Positions 1-7,955 of a DNA stretch of 13,194 nt are shown piece by piece. The notes beneath the pieces are model-generated. The model ran no database searches, was not told the DNA's origin, and saw only the letters and a program-made list of their open reading frames with translations. The DNA lies in assembly GCA_937892995.1 (NCBI GenBank), contig CALBJS010000003.1, positions 1-13,194 on the forward strand, read 5' to 3'. The number at the start of each line of letters is the position of its first letter. Within the stretch, counting starts at the first letter, position 1. This DNA is from an uncultured Peptococcaceae bacterium (lineage in GTDB: Bacteria; Bacillota; Desulfitobacteriia; Desulfitobacteriales; Syntrophobotulaceae). The position numbers and the translations under genes are program-made.

Positions 1-1
1 C

Positions 2-802
2 CTAGAGTCCCTCTAAATTACTAAGGTAATAGTTTGCTTCGCGGATCATGTGATCTATAATCAAAGGGTTAACTGTGGCCAAGACTTTACAATTACTCAA
101 TTGAGTCTTGAGAGCCCTTAGAAGTGCAATTAATTTCATTACAGCGCGTTTGCTCTCTTCATTCAATCCATAGATAGCTTGGGCGTCTGGATAATCTAAA
201 ACTTTCAATATTGAGTCCAATTCACCTCTATTTATATAAAGATGGCAGAAATCGCGACTGATCTTCTCTAATCTATCTGCTAGGTTCCTTTGGGAAAGAT
301 CCAGTGAACCTAGCAGGAAATTAGCGTGTCCTAAGGAGTCCGGGATCCAAAGATTATGCGCTTCCATCAACATGTAGGCTCCACATGGCTCCTGGGGCCT
401 TCCCCTCATAAGTCCTTCTAGGACCTTTAAAAATCTCTTCCCCTCTTCCAACATATGATTTAAGAAGGAAGGAGTAAGTGCTATTGAGATCTCACAGCGA
501 AGGCCAAGTTCTATCATATGTTTCTTAAATCCTATGAAGCGCATGGTTTCAGCCTGACTTTGTTGGTTTAATCTGATAACCTCATCTCTTCGGGGCTCTT
601 GAGCTATCCTCTTTACCTCAGCTAAGAGCCCTTTGAAGGTTCTATGGAAGTCCCTAGCTTCCCTTATAAGCTGGGTCTCCTTAGGTGAGAGAGCATCGCT
701 TTGAAACATGGCATGCTCCATTAATATTTCTAACCAGAAGAGATTCTCCTTAATGGACTCCTCTATGAATCTATCTTTAGAGATAATGATTTCGCTCTCC
801 AT
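2..802 (-). CDS. DUF2935 family protein
   Basis: This 266-residue protein is predicted to be almost entirely helical and to be built of two similar halves. Each half carries histidine and glutamate motifs such as EHAMF near the N terminus, EAHNLW in the middle and DHMIREANYY near the C terminus. This pattern fits the DUF2935 family of Bacilli and Clostridia, whose fold is a pair of helical bundles; at least one member has been labelled a putative spore coat protein. The conserved His/Glu pairs suggest metal binding, which is inference. I place the start at the ATG ending at 802 because AGGAGG (810-815, read on the minus strand) sits 7 nt from it and only 1 nt from the alternative ATG at 808. 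No signal peptide or membrane segment is visible. The gene lies 61 bp downstream of adhE on the same strand and may be co-transcribed with it. Its biochemical role is unknown. Confidence 0.75.
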   Translation of the reverse strand: MESEIIISKDRFIEESIKENLFWLEILMEHAMFQSDALSPKETQLIREARDFHRTFKGLLAEVKRIAQEPRRDEVIRLNQQSQAETMRFIGFKKHMIELGLRCEISIALTPSFLNHMLEEGKRFLKVLEGLMRGRPQEPCGAYMLMEAHNLWIPDSLGHANFLLGSLDLSQRNLADRLEKISRDFCHLYINRGELDSILKVLDYPDAQAIYGLNEESKRAVMKLIALLRALKTQLSNCKVLATVNPLIIDHMIREANYYLSNLEGL

Positions 803-863
803 AGTCATTCCTCCTTAGTAATGGAGTATTTATAGAAGCCACGGACTTTATGGATATCCATTT

Positions 864-3443
864 CTAAAGAACCATAAACCCAACTCGGTAGATTTCTTCC
901 AGCTCGGGGATGAGGGGCATCCGTGGGTTGGTAGTAGTTGTCTGGTCTTGGTAGGCTTCCTGAGCCAATCTTTTGATCTTGGCCTCATATACCTCGCCAT
1001 TTACTCCGGTGGCAGAGATGGAGAGAGGTATATTTAGTTTTTCCATGAGGGTCGTTATCGAGGTAATGAGTCTTTCCACACCTTCTGGAATCGTTTTAAA
1101 ACGTAGTCCCAAAGCATCTGCTATTTCCGCATATTTTTTATGGGCTATATAGTATTTATATTTCGGAAAGACAGTAATCTTCTCCGGTATCTCACTGTTA
1201 AATCTAATAACATGGGGGAGCAGGATTGCATTCGCTCTACCGTGAGGAATATTGAATTCCCCGCCCAGTTTATGAGCTAAGGCATGGTTGATACCAAGGA
1301 AAGCATTAGTAAAAGCCATACCTGCTATGCAGGAAGCATTATGCATCTTTTCTCGGGCTTCACGATCGCTGCCATCGGCATAAGCTCTGGGCAAGTATTG
1401 AAAGACCAGTTGAATAGCCTTAATGGCTAAGGCATCGGTATAGTCTGAAGCCATAATGGAAACGTAAGCCTCTATAGCATGGGTTAAGACATCCACACCT
1501 GTGTCGGCGGTCACGCTGGGAGGAATAGTTATAGTGAATTCCGGATCGATGATTGCTACATCAGGAGTGAGCTCGTAATCGGCGATAGGGTACTTAATGT
1601 TTTTCTCTTTATCGGTGATAACGGCGAAGGAGGTTACTTCTGAGCCCGTTCCTGAAGTAGTAGGAATAGCTACGAACTTGGCTTTTTGATTAGATCGGGG
1701 TATTTTGTAGATTCTTTTGCGGATATCCATAAACTTATAAGTAAGAGCTTCGAAGTTTATTTCCGGGTGTTCGTAGAACATCCACATTGCTTTAGCTGCA
1801 TCGATCGGGGAACCTCCCCCTAAGGCGATGATGACATCGGGCTTAAAGCTCTGCATGATAGCCAGACCTTTTTCAACAGTTTCCAGAGATGGATCAGTCT
1901 CAACTTCCGCGAAAACTTCGCTGTGAACATATTGAGGTCTTTTGCGGAGATAGTAGAGAACTTTATCGACATACCCACTCTTCTGCATAACTTGATCTGT
2001 TACGATTACTGCTCGATTAATGTCAGGCATCTTCTCGAGATATTTGGTCGAACCGTATTCAAAATAGATTCGATCAGGTACCTTGAACCATTGCATATTC
2101 ACAGTCCTCCAGGCCATACGCTTTTTGTTGATCAGATTAACAGCGGTGATATTGGCGGTGGTGGAATTGCTGCCAAATGAACCGCAGCCTAAGGTGAGGG
2201 AAGGGATATTAGTATTGTAAAGATCTCCTATTGCCCCATGGGTGGAAGGAGAATTGATGATTAGTCTTCCGGTTTTGATGGCTTTGGCAAAGTTATCGAT
2301 TACTTCTTCATTATTAGAATGAATGACAGCTGAATGACCAAGGCCACCATATCTTACTATTTTGTCAGCAAGCTCGATCCCTTGCTTATAATCTGTTACT
2401 CGGTAAAAGGCCAGGATCGGACTTAATTTTTCACCCGAGAGAGGATAGTTCCGCCCTACCCCTTTAAGTTCCGCAATAAGGATCTTAGTTGTGGGGTCTA
2501 TATCTAAACCGGCCATCTTAGCAATGGTATAAGCACTTTTGCCGACGATAGAAGGATTTAAAGTGCCTTTCTCCGGATTGAACACTGTCTTTTCTAATTG
2601 GGAAATTTCCCCTGAACTTAGAAAATGACACTTTAATTCTTTCATGTAGGTGACGACTAAGTCCGCCACAGGCTGATCAACGATGAGAGCCTGTTCTGAA
2701 GCACAAATCAAGCCGTTGTCGAAGGTTTTGGAGATAATGACGTCCGTAACCGCAGTTTTGATATCTGCCGTTTTCTCTAGATAACAAGGGACATTCCCCG
2801 GACCAACTCCTAAGGCTGGTTTACCTGAGGAATAGGCAGCCTTGACCATACCCGAACCGCCTGTAGCTAAAATAAGGGAGATACTTTTGTGATTCATTAA
2901 GGCGTTAGTCTTTTCGATGGAGGGCTCTTCCACCCACTGGATACAGTAAGGAGGAGCCCCTGCTTTTACAGCAGCATCTCGGACTATACGGGCTGCTTCT
3001 GAACTACTTCGTTGGGAGTGGGGATGGAAAGCGAAAACAATAGGATTGCGGGTTTTGACTGAAATAATCGATTTAAACATAGTAGTGGATGTTGGGTTAG
3101 TGGAAGGGGTTATGCCGGCGATGATCCCGACAGGCTCAGCGATCTCAGCATAGTTTTCGTATTCGTTTTCTTCTACTATCCCAACAGTTTTTTCGTACTT
3201 AATACTGTGATAGATATATTCTGTAGCAAAGATATTTTTAGTTACTTTGTCTTCGACAATACCCATCCCTGTTTCTTCTACGGCAAGTTGGGCAAGATAT
3301 AACTGATTCTCTAATCCGGCCAGAGACATCGCTCTTACTATGGTGTTAATCTGCTCTTGAGTCATTTGCATGTATTGTTCAAGTGCATCCTGGGCTCTTT
3401 GCATAAGAACGTCAATTGAAGAATTTCTTTTGGTAATTTCCAT
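864..3443 (-). CDS. adhE: bifunctional acetaldehyde-CoA/alcohol dehydrogenase
   Basis: AdhE reduces acetyl-CoA to acetaldehyde and then to ethanol with NADH, and assembles into cytoplasmic filaments (spirosomes). The 859-residue length is the usual full length. Residues 1 to about 440 are the aldehyde dehydrogenase half: the catalytic cysteine is Cys247 in the GLICASEQ motif, and a cofactor-binding segment TGGSGMVKAAYSSGKPA is visible. From about residue 450 the iron-dependent alcohol dehydrogenase half begins, with GGGSPIDAAKAMW, TTSGTGSE and the iron-ligand region HALAHKLGGEF followed by PHGRAN (His734). The start ATG is preceded by AGGAGG at 3449-3454 (minus strand) with 5 nt spacing. No frameshift or missing catalytic residue was found. 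In anaerobes the enzyme regenerates NAD+ during fermentation and is often controlled by the redox repressor Rex, but I found no convincing Rex operator upstream. Confidence 0.97.
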   Translation of the reverse strand: MEITKRNSSIDVLMQRAQDALEQYMQMTQEQINTIVRAMSLAGLENQLYLAQLAVEETGMGIVEDKVTKNIFATEYIYHSIKYEKTVGIVEENEYENYAEIAEPVGIIAGITPSTNPTSTTMFKSIISVKTRNPIVFAFHPHSQRSSSEAARIVRDAAVKAGAPPYCIQWVEEPSIEKTNALMNHKSISLILATGGSGMVKAAYSSGKPALGVGPGNVPCYLEKTADIKTAVTDVIISKTFDNGLICASEQALIVDQPVADLVVTYMKELKCHFLSSGEISQLEKTVFNPEKGTLNPSIVGKSAYTIAKMAGLDIDPTTKILIAELKGVGRNYPLSGEKLSPILAFYRVTDYKQGIELADKIVRYGGLGHSAVIHSNNEEVIDNFAKAIKTGRLIINSPSTHGAIGDLYNTNIPSLTLGCGSFGSNSTTANITAVNLINKKRMAWRTVNMQWFKVPDRIYFEYGSTKYLEKMPDINRAVIVTDQVMQKSGYVDKVLYYLRKRPQYVHSEVFAEVETDPSLETVEKGLAIMQSFKPDVIIALGGGSPIDAAKAMWMFYEHPEINFEALTYKFMDIRKRIYKIPRSNQKAKFVAIPTTSGTGSEVTSFAVITDKEKNIKYPIADYELTPDVAIIDPEFTITIPPSVTADTGVDVLTHAIEAYVSIMASDYTDALAIKAIQLVFQYLPRAYADGSDREAREKMHNASCIAGMAFTNAFLGINHALAHKLGGEFNIPHGRANAILLPHVIRFNSEIPEKITVFPKYKYYIAHKKYAEIADALGLRFKTIPEGVERLITSITTLMEKLNIPLSISATGVNGEVYEAKIKRLAQEAYQDQTTTTNPRMPLIPELEEIYRVGFMVL

Positions 3444-3514
3444 AATTTCCTCCTAAATTTCATTGCATATTTGTTTCCCGGGTTAGATATCTAGATTAGC
3501 TAGGTGTTAGTTAC

Positions 3515-3542
3515 CTAATAGTACCATATTTGAATTTGACAA
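3515..3542 (-). promoter_or_regulatory. candidate adhE promoter
   Basis: On the minus strand a TTGTCA -35 (3537-3542) is followed after 16 bp by TATTAG as a -10 (3515-3520). This would give a leader of about 65 nt before adhE. A short inverted repeat TAGGT-N7-ACCTA overlaps the -10 and initiation region and could be an operator. The assignment rests only on consensus matching in AT-rich DNA. Confidence 0.35.
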
Positions 3543-3897
3543 ATATTATGGAGAATACATTCCTAAATTTCAGGCTTAATACGTTACAGTATTGTAAGAG
3601 TCCAATCTAGTCCTTAAGAGGTGATTTAGATTACGAGTCTGTTTTCCAGTAGGTTTAAATATAATTATTCTTTAAGTTTATTCTTAGGATAGAAAAATTA
3701 TTTATACCTACCAGATTAGTGTATTAAGGGAAAATACATTTAAAGAATTATACCAAAGTAACATACTGACTTTTGGGAATTTTAATTGGGACTAAAGTAG
3801 GAATTTGATTAATATTTCCAATAACTAAAATACATAGGAAAACAGATGTAAATAAATCTAGGGAGCCTTAGATGGTAGAAAACGCCCTAGATGGCAA

Positions 3898-3926
3898 TTG
3901 CATACTACATATAGTATCGTTAAAAT
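3898..3926 (+). promoter_or_regulatory. nrdR-nrdD promoter
   Basis: A sigma-A type promoter TTGCAT (3898-3903), 17 bp spacer, TAAAAT (3921-3926) lies 35 bp before the nrdR start codon. The spacer has the optimal length. The first NrdR-box-like site fills the spacer and the second covers the expected transcription start, the layout of a promoter blocked directly by its own repressor. Confidence 0.65.
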
Positions 3927-3948
3927 GAAGACATACAAGATATAGGAA
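3902..3948 (+). promoter_or_regulatory. tandem NrdR boxes
   Basis: Box 1 (3902-3917, ATACTACATATAGTAT) is a palindrome with 6-bp perfect arms. Box 2 (3933-3948, ATACAAGATATAGGAA) matches it at 12 of 16 positions. They start exactly 31 bp apart, about three helical turns, as known for paired NrdR boxes, whose general consensus resembles ACACwATATATwGTGT. Box 1 sits between -35 and -10 and box 2 over the likely start site. I infer autoregulation of nrdR and control of nrdD by dATP/ATP-sensing NrdR. Confidence 0.7.
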
Positions 3949-3961
3949 GGGGGAGAGACGA

Positions 3962-4420
3962 GTGCGTTGCCCTTTTTGCCAAAATGAGGAAACAAAAGTA
4001 CTGGATTCTCGCCAGATAGAGGGAGGAACAGCTATACGACGCAGACGAGAATGTGACGTTTGTGCTAAGCGTTTTACTACTTATGAGAAATATGAAGAGT
4101 TGCAGCTTATAGTGGTAAAAAAAGATGGAAGGAGAGAACCTTTCTCTCGCCAAAAGCTACTTGCAGGCCTGTATAAAGCTTGTGAGAAACGTCCGATCTC
4201 GACTGAGCGGTTAGAGACAATGGTCTGGGAAATTGAAAAGCAACTGCGAGATATCAACGACCGTGAAGTTCCTAGTGAGCTGATAGGTGAAGCAGTGATT
4301 AAGAAACTTTTTGAAACGGATGAGATTGCTTATATCCGCTTTGCCTCGGTTTATAGGCAGTTTAAGGATATTAATAAATTCATGGAGGAATTGGAGGAAT
4401 TGGTCAAACGTCGTGGCTAA
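3962..4420 (+). CDS. nrdR: transcriptional repressor NrdR
   Basis: NrdR is a nucleotide-sensing repressor of ribonucleotide reductase genes: with dATP bound in its ATP-cone it binds NrdR boxes and shuts off transcription. The 152-residue protein has the family's usual length. An N-terminal zinc ribbon is formed by Cys3-x2-Cys6 and Cys31-x2-Cys34, with the arginine run RRRR just before the second pair. An ATP-cone domain follows from about residue 49, with the VVKKDGRREPFSRQKL signature. The start is GTG at 3962, preceded by a strong purine-rich ribosome binding site (GGAAGGGGGAG, 3945-3955). The gene is the first of the cluster and lies 75 bp upstream of nrdD. Two NrdR-like boxes overlap its promoter, so autorepression is likely. 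Confidence 0.96.
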   Translation: MRCPFCQNEETKVLDSRQIEGGTAIRRRRECDVCAKRFTTYEKYEELQLIVVKKDGRREPFSRQKLLAGLYKACEKRPISTERLETMVWEIEKQLRDINDREVPSELIGEAVIKKLFETDEIAYIRFASVYRQFKDINKFMEELEELVKRRG

Positions 4421-4495
4421 AATTTTCGTATTAATATTTTGATTCTGGATGCTGCAGTTTTTTATAATGATGAGGATATAAGGGGGACAATGTTA

Positions 4496-6619
4496 ATGTA
4501 CGTTGTAAAAAGAGATGGAAGAAGAGAGATTTTTGATCAGAGTAAAATTCTTAAAGCTGTGGAAAAAGCCTTCATTGCTACGGAGACTCCTAATGTAGCT
4601 CTGTGGGCTAAGATCGTAACAGACAGGGCAGTATCTGAGCTCGAAGAAAGTTATGCTGCCAATGAAGGCTTTGAAATAGAGAAGATCCAAGACAAAGTCG
4701 AAGATATTCTTATGAAAACAGGTAATACAAATGTTGCCAGGGCTTATATCCGTTATCGTTTCCAACATGAGATTATTCGTAATCAGGAGAAAGCCAAAAA
4801 TGACACTAACAAATTGTTCTCGGAATACCTTGGCTTAGGTACTTGGGAGATAAAAGAGAATTCTAATATGGGATTTTCTGTTCAGGGTCTGAATAGATTC
4901 GTTACTAGTAAGGCGACCAATGCTTTTTGGCAATCTATGCTCCCGGCTGAAGTAGGCAAAGCTCATGATTCCGGGGCTCTTCATAATCATGATATGGGAG
5001 ATCTTGCCCCCTACTGTGTAGGTTGGGATCTTAAGGATCTCTTGCTTGTAGGTTTTAGGGGGGCGGAAGGCAAGACAACCTCTAAACCTGCTAAGCATTT
5101 TCGTTCTGCTCTCGGACAGATCGTGAATTTTGTCTATACTCTTCAGGGGGAAGCTGCTGGTGCCCAGGCTCTTTCGAGTTTTGACACTTATCTTGCTCCT
5201 TTCGTCAGAGTAGACAAACTGGATTATAAACAAGTCAAACAAGGGATTCAGGAATTTATTTTTAATGTTAATGTTCCGACCAGAGTAGGATTCCAATCTC
5301 CTTTTTTCAATATTACTCTTGATGTTCGGGCAGATGAATCATCTATTAAGGATGAGCCGGCGATTGTGAACGGGAAACTCTTGGAGACTCCTTATCGTGA
5401 TTATCAGGCAGAGATGGATATAATTAATTTAGCATTCTGTGAGGTAATGTTAGAAGGCGATGCTGATGGGAATATTTTCAGCTTTCCTATTCCTACCTAT
5501 AATATTACGAAAGGTTTTGACTGGAACAGCGAAGTATCCAAAGCTATCTTCATGATGACTGATAAATATGGTATTCCTTATTTTGCTAATTTTATTAATT
5601 CCGATATGAATCCCGAAGATGCCAGAAGTATGTGCTGTCGTCTTCGTCTAGATAACAGAGAACTGAGGAAACGCGGGGGAGGTCTTTTCGGAGCGAATCC
5701 TCTTACCGGCAGCATTGGAGTGGTAACCTTAAATCTGCCTCTCTATGGATATTTGGCTAAGGGTAACTGGGATCAGTTTATAGCTTTAATCGATCACCAC
5801 ATGAATATCGCCCGGGCCTCTTTAAAGACCAAACGTAAGGTCCTGGAAAGGCTAACCGATAATGGATTATATCCCTATACTAAATTTTATTTAAGAGATA
5901 TTAAGAAGCGTTTCGGTAAATATTGGACCAATCATTTTTCGACCATTGGACTGGTAGGAATGAATGAAGCCATTCGCAACTTTACTACTGATGCAGATAA
6001 TATTGCCACAGCATTTGGTCAGAACTTCGCTAAAGAAACTCTTAATTATATGAGAAACAGGATTCAGGAATTCCAGGAAGAAGACGGTGATCTTTATAAT
6101 CTGGAAGCTACGCCGGCGGAAGCTACCAGTTATCGCTTGGCCAAAATTAATAAGAAACAATATGCCGATATTATTACGGCAGGGGAAAATGAACCTTACT
6201 ATACTAACTCGACTCATCTACCGGTCGGGCATACCAGTGACCTTTTTAAGGCTGTTGAATTACAGAATGATCTTCAAATTCTCTATACCGGCGGTACGGT
6301 TCTCCATGGTTATCTGGCTGAAAGTCTGGATGACTTGGCAGTGGCTAAGGCCTTAGTGCGTAAGGTTTTTGAAAACTTTGAACTTCCGTATTTTACTTTG
6401 ACCCCGACCTTTAGTATCTGTGAAGACCACAAGTATATTAAGGGTGAGCATTTTAGCTGCCCGACCTGTGGCAAGGATACTTTAGTCATGACCAGGGTTA
6501 CCGGTTTCTATAGACCGATTTCGGCTATGAATCCGGGCAAACAGGAAGAAAAGAAGGAAACTGTCAAGTATAAAATCGATGGGATTACCCCCAGTTTGTT
6601 CGATGGGGTAGCTAAGTAG
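4496..6619 (+). CDS. nrdD: anaerobic (class III) ribonucleoside-triphosphate reductase
   Basis: NrdD converts ribonucleoside triphosphates to deoxyribonucleotides under anoxia with a glycyl radical. From the ATG at 4496 the protein has 707 residues, a normal length. An ATP-cone (allosteric activity site) occupies the N terminus (VVKRDGRREIFD). The catalytic core has LHNHD (163-166), YCVGWDL with Cys174, and SMCC (Cys380/Cys381) where the thiyl-radical cysteine is expected. A zinc site near the C terminus is built from Cys642, His645, Cys655 and Cys658. The glycyl-radical motif RVTGF places the radical on Gly670, followed by NPGKQEE. Earlier in-frame starts exist (4439, 4490), but GGGGG at 4482-4486 is best spaced for 4496. 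It is expected to be activated by the NrdG encoded downstream. Confidence 0.96.
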   Translation: MYVVKRDGRREIFDQSKILKAVEKAFIATETPNVALWAKIVTDRAVSELEESYAANEGFEIEKIQDKVEDILMKTGNTNVARAYIRYRFQHEIIRNQEKAKNDTNKLFSEYLGLGTWEIKENSNMGFSVQGLNRFVTSKATNAFWQSMLPAEVGKAHDSGALHNHDMGDLAPYCVGWDLKDLLLVGFRGAEGKTTSKPAKHFRSALGQIVNFVYTLQGEAAGAQALSSFDTYLAPFVRVDKLDYKQVKQGIQEFIFNVNVPTRVGFQSPFFNITLDVRADESSIKDEPAIVNGKLLETPYRDYQAEMDIINLAFCEVMLEGDADGNIFSFPIPTYNITKGFDWNSEVSKAIFMMTDKYGIPYFANFINSDMNPEDARSMCCRLRLDNRELRKRGGGLFGANPLTGSIGVVTLNLPLYGYLAKGNWDQFIALIDHHMNIARASLKTKRKVLERLTDNGLYPYTKFYLRDIKKRFGKYWTNHFSTIGLVGMNEAIRNFTTDADNIATAFGQNFAKETLNYMRNRIQEFQEEDGDLYNLEATPAEATSYRLAKINKKQYADIITAGENEPYYTNSTHLPVGHTSDLFKAVELQNDLQILYTGGTVLHGYLAESLDDLAVAKALVRKVFENFELPYFTLTPTFSICEDHKYIKGEHFSCPTCGKDTLVMTRVTGFYRPISAMNPGKQEEKKETVKYKIDGITPSLFDGVAK

Positions 6620-6911
6620 GGTTAGTTTCTAATGCTGCTACGCCCTAATGTGATAATGCAAATTGTTTGGTCAAGGTGCAGTAGTCAAACTAAAAGTACA
6701 ATTTCTAAGGTACTTGAGATGAAAGTACTTCGCCACTAATTTAGATGAAACTAACTTACTCGTATCTCACTTAACGTTGCTTTCTCTGTAATTGTGTTTT
6801 TTGACCTTTTGTAGCAAGAACCAGCTTAATATTACTGCAGGTTAGTATGCAAATGGGTTGTATTAGTAATCTCTATAAAGTTTTAGAATGGTAAAGAGGA
6901 GATTTGATTAT
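6620..6911 (+). other. intergenic region between nrdD and the zinc-ribbon gene
   Basis: About 290 bases hold no supported gene. A weak inverted repeat GTACTT/AAGTAC (6710-6715 and 6723-6728) is present without a T-tract, so I do not call a terminator. A TTGACC hexamer (6801-6806) with TTAATA 19 bp downstream (6826-6831) is a poor promoter candidate for the zinc-ribbon gene and nrdG. Confidence 0.4.
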
Positions 6912-7115
6912 ATGGCAGCTAAAATAAAGTGTCCTAATTGTGGTAGTTCAGAAATAGGAAAAGGAAAATTAAGTGGCTATGCTGCGATACATCCTGTAGG
7001 AAAAGTTTTGTCCATGGGAAGTACGATAATTGTAGATGTTTGTACAGAATGTGGTCTGATTATCCAAATGAAAGCCGAAAAACCTCATAGATTTAAAAAT
7101 ACAGTTTGGCGGTGA
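6912..7115 (+). CDS. small zinc-ribbon protein
   Basis: This 67-residue protein has two CxxC pairs, Cys7/Cys10 (CPNCG) and Cys44/Cys47 (CTECG), the four ligands of a zinc ribbon, separated by a conserved-looking stretch SGYAAIHPVGKVLSMGS and followed by a basic tail. Similar small Firmicutes proteins are often auto-annotated as zinc-ribbon or TFIIIB-like proteins, without an established function. I prefer the ATG at 6912, 10 nt after AGAGGAG (6895-6901), over the ATG at 6888, which has no ribosome binding site. It ends 7 bp before nrdG, and its last codons supply the GGTGAG that probably serves as nrdG's ribosome binding site, so the two genes are translationally close. Whether it acts in ribonucleotide reduction is unknown. 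Confidence 0.75.
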   Translation: MAAKIKCPNCGSSEIGKGKLSGYAAIHPVGKVLSMGSTIIVDVCTECGLIIQMKAEKPHRFKNTVWR

Positions 7116-7122
7116 GAATATT

Positions 7123-7806
7123 ATGCTAATGGATATTGAACCATTTTCTTTAGTGGATTATCCCGGTCATATTGTTGCAACGGTCTTTTTCGGGGGCTGT
7201 AATTTCCACTGCGGGTATTGCCATAATCCTGCTCTAGTAAAATTTAAGGAGAAGTCAAGGACTTCTCCTTCTAAAATTATGGACCTGCTTAAGATTAGAA
7301 AGGGGTTGCTTGATGGAGTATGTATTACGGGTGGGGAACCACTTTTGTCGCCGGAGCTTTTACCTTTATTGAGGAAAGTAAAAGAGTTCGGACATGAGTC
7401 AGACTTTAAAATAAAACTAGATACCAATGGCAGTAATCTAAAAAAGCTTCAGGAAGCGGCACCTTATCTGGATTATATCGCTATGGATATTAAAGCTACA
7501 CCGGAGAGATATGATGAATTGACTTGCTGTAAGAACGGCTGGGGAAAAGTAAAAAGGACTATAGAGTGGATAAAAGAAAGCGGCATTTCCTATGAGTTCC
7601 GAACAACGGTGATGCCTGTGTGGCATACCCATGAGGATCTGAAGACCATCCGTATTTTTCTGGGAGAAGGAACTAACTGGATTCTCCAGCAGTTTCGGCA
7701 CCCTCCCGGAGGGGTATTGGACGGTAAAGTTTATGAGGCTTACCCCGATTCCTGGCTGAAAGAGATAGGACAGAAGTTGAATTGTCAGGTCAGGGGATTG
7801 TCCTGA
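7123..7806 (+). CDS. nrdG: anaerobic ribonucleoside-triphosphate reductase activating protein (radical SAM)
   Basis: NrdG uses a [4Fe-4S] cluster and S-adenosylmethionine to generate the glycyl radical on NrdD. The 227-residue protein carries the radical-SAM motif CxxxCxxC at Cys26, Cys30 and Cys33 (GGCNFHCGYCHNP), followed by GGEP at 70-73, which binds the SAM amino group. An LDTNGS strand and AMDIK complete the partial TIM-barrel pattern. The N-terminal IEPFSLVDYPG segment and the length match the NrdG2-type subfamily of Firmicutes and archaea rather than the shorter E. coli NrdG. The start at 7123 has GGTGAG 7 nt upstream; an in-frame ATG at 7129 is a possible alternative. The pairing with nrdD and nrdR supports the function. 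Confidence 0.92.
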   Translation: MLMDIEPFSLVDYPGHIVATVFFGGCNFHCGYCHNPALVKFKEKSRTSPSKIMDLLKIRKGLLDGVCITGGEPLLSPELLPLLRKVKEFGHESDFKIKLDTNGSNLKKLQEAAPYLDYIAMDIKATPERYDELTCCKNGWGKVKRTIEWIKESGISYEFRTTVMPVWHTHEDLKTIRIFLGEGTNWILQQFRHPPGGVLDGKVYEAYPDSWLKEIGQKLNCQVRGLS

Positions 7807-7898
7807 AGTATTTCTAAGTATAGTCTATCTTGTTATCTGAAGAAGGAACATGTCGATAAATCCCACTTTTATAAAAAAATCCCAGCAAAGGAAAGGTA

Positions 7899-7927
7899 TT
7901 GTTTTAGTTATGTCGAATTGCTAAATA
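7899..7927 (+). promoter_or_regulatory. candidate promoter of the recombinase gene
   Basis: TTGTTT (7899-7904), a 17-bp spacer and TAAATA (7922-7927) lie just upstream of the recombinase. The ribosome binding site AGGTGA (7944-7949) follows, 6 nt before the ATG. I looked for a Firmicutes LexA box (CGAAC-N4-GTTCG type) here because integron integrases are often SOS-controlled, and found none. Confidence 0.45.
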
Positions 7928-7955
7928 AATAATTTTGTCGTTTAGGTGATAAGGT

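Larger units (their letters stand above)
3444..3961. other. divergent intergenic region between adhE and nrdR
   Basis: This 518-base AT-rich stretch separates the divergently transcribed adhE and nrdR. I see no convincing coding sequence in it. Close to adhE it holds a promoter candidate and a 5-bp inverted repeat TAGGT-N7-ACCTA (3501-3517). Further on is an AATAC-N6-GTATT inverted repeat (3578-3593), a possible operator of unknown specificity. A CTAGGG/CCCTAG inverted repeat with a 21-nt loop (3858-3863 and 3885-3890) lies just upstream of the nrdR promoter. The middle section (about 3600-3850) is simple AT-rich sequence in which I recognise nothing. Confidence 0.6.

Noticed and set aside
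1923..2180. Plus-strand open frame inside adhE
   Set aside because: It is a reverse-strand shadow of the well-conserved adhE coding sequence.
3444..3560. Rex operator for adhE
   Set aside because: No sequence close to TTGTGAA-N4-TTCACAA was found; the short inverted repeats there do not match.
5891..6217. Minus-strand open frame inside nrdD
   Set aside because: It is a reverse-strand shadow of nrdD with no ribosome binding site or recognisable protein.
7807..7955. LexA/SOS box upstream of the recombinase
   Set aside because: No CGAAC-N4-GTTCG-like palindrome is present; only scattered GTCG words occur.
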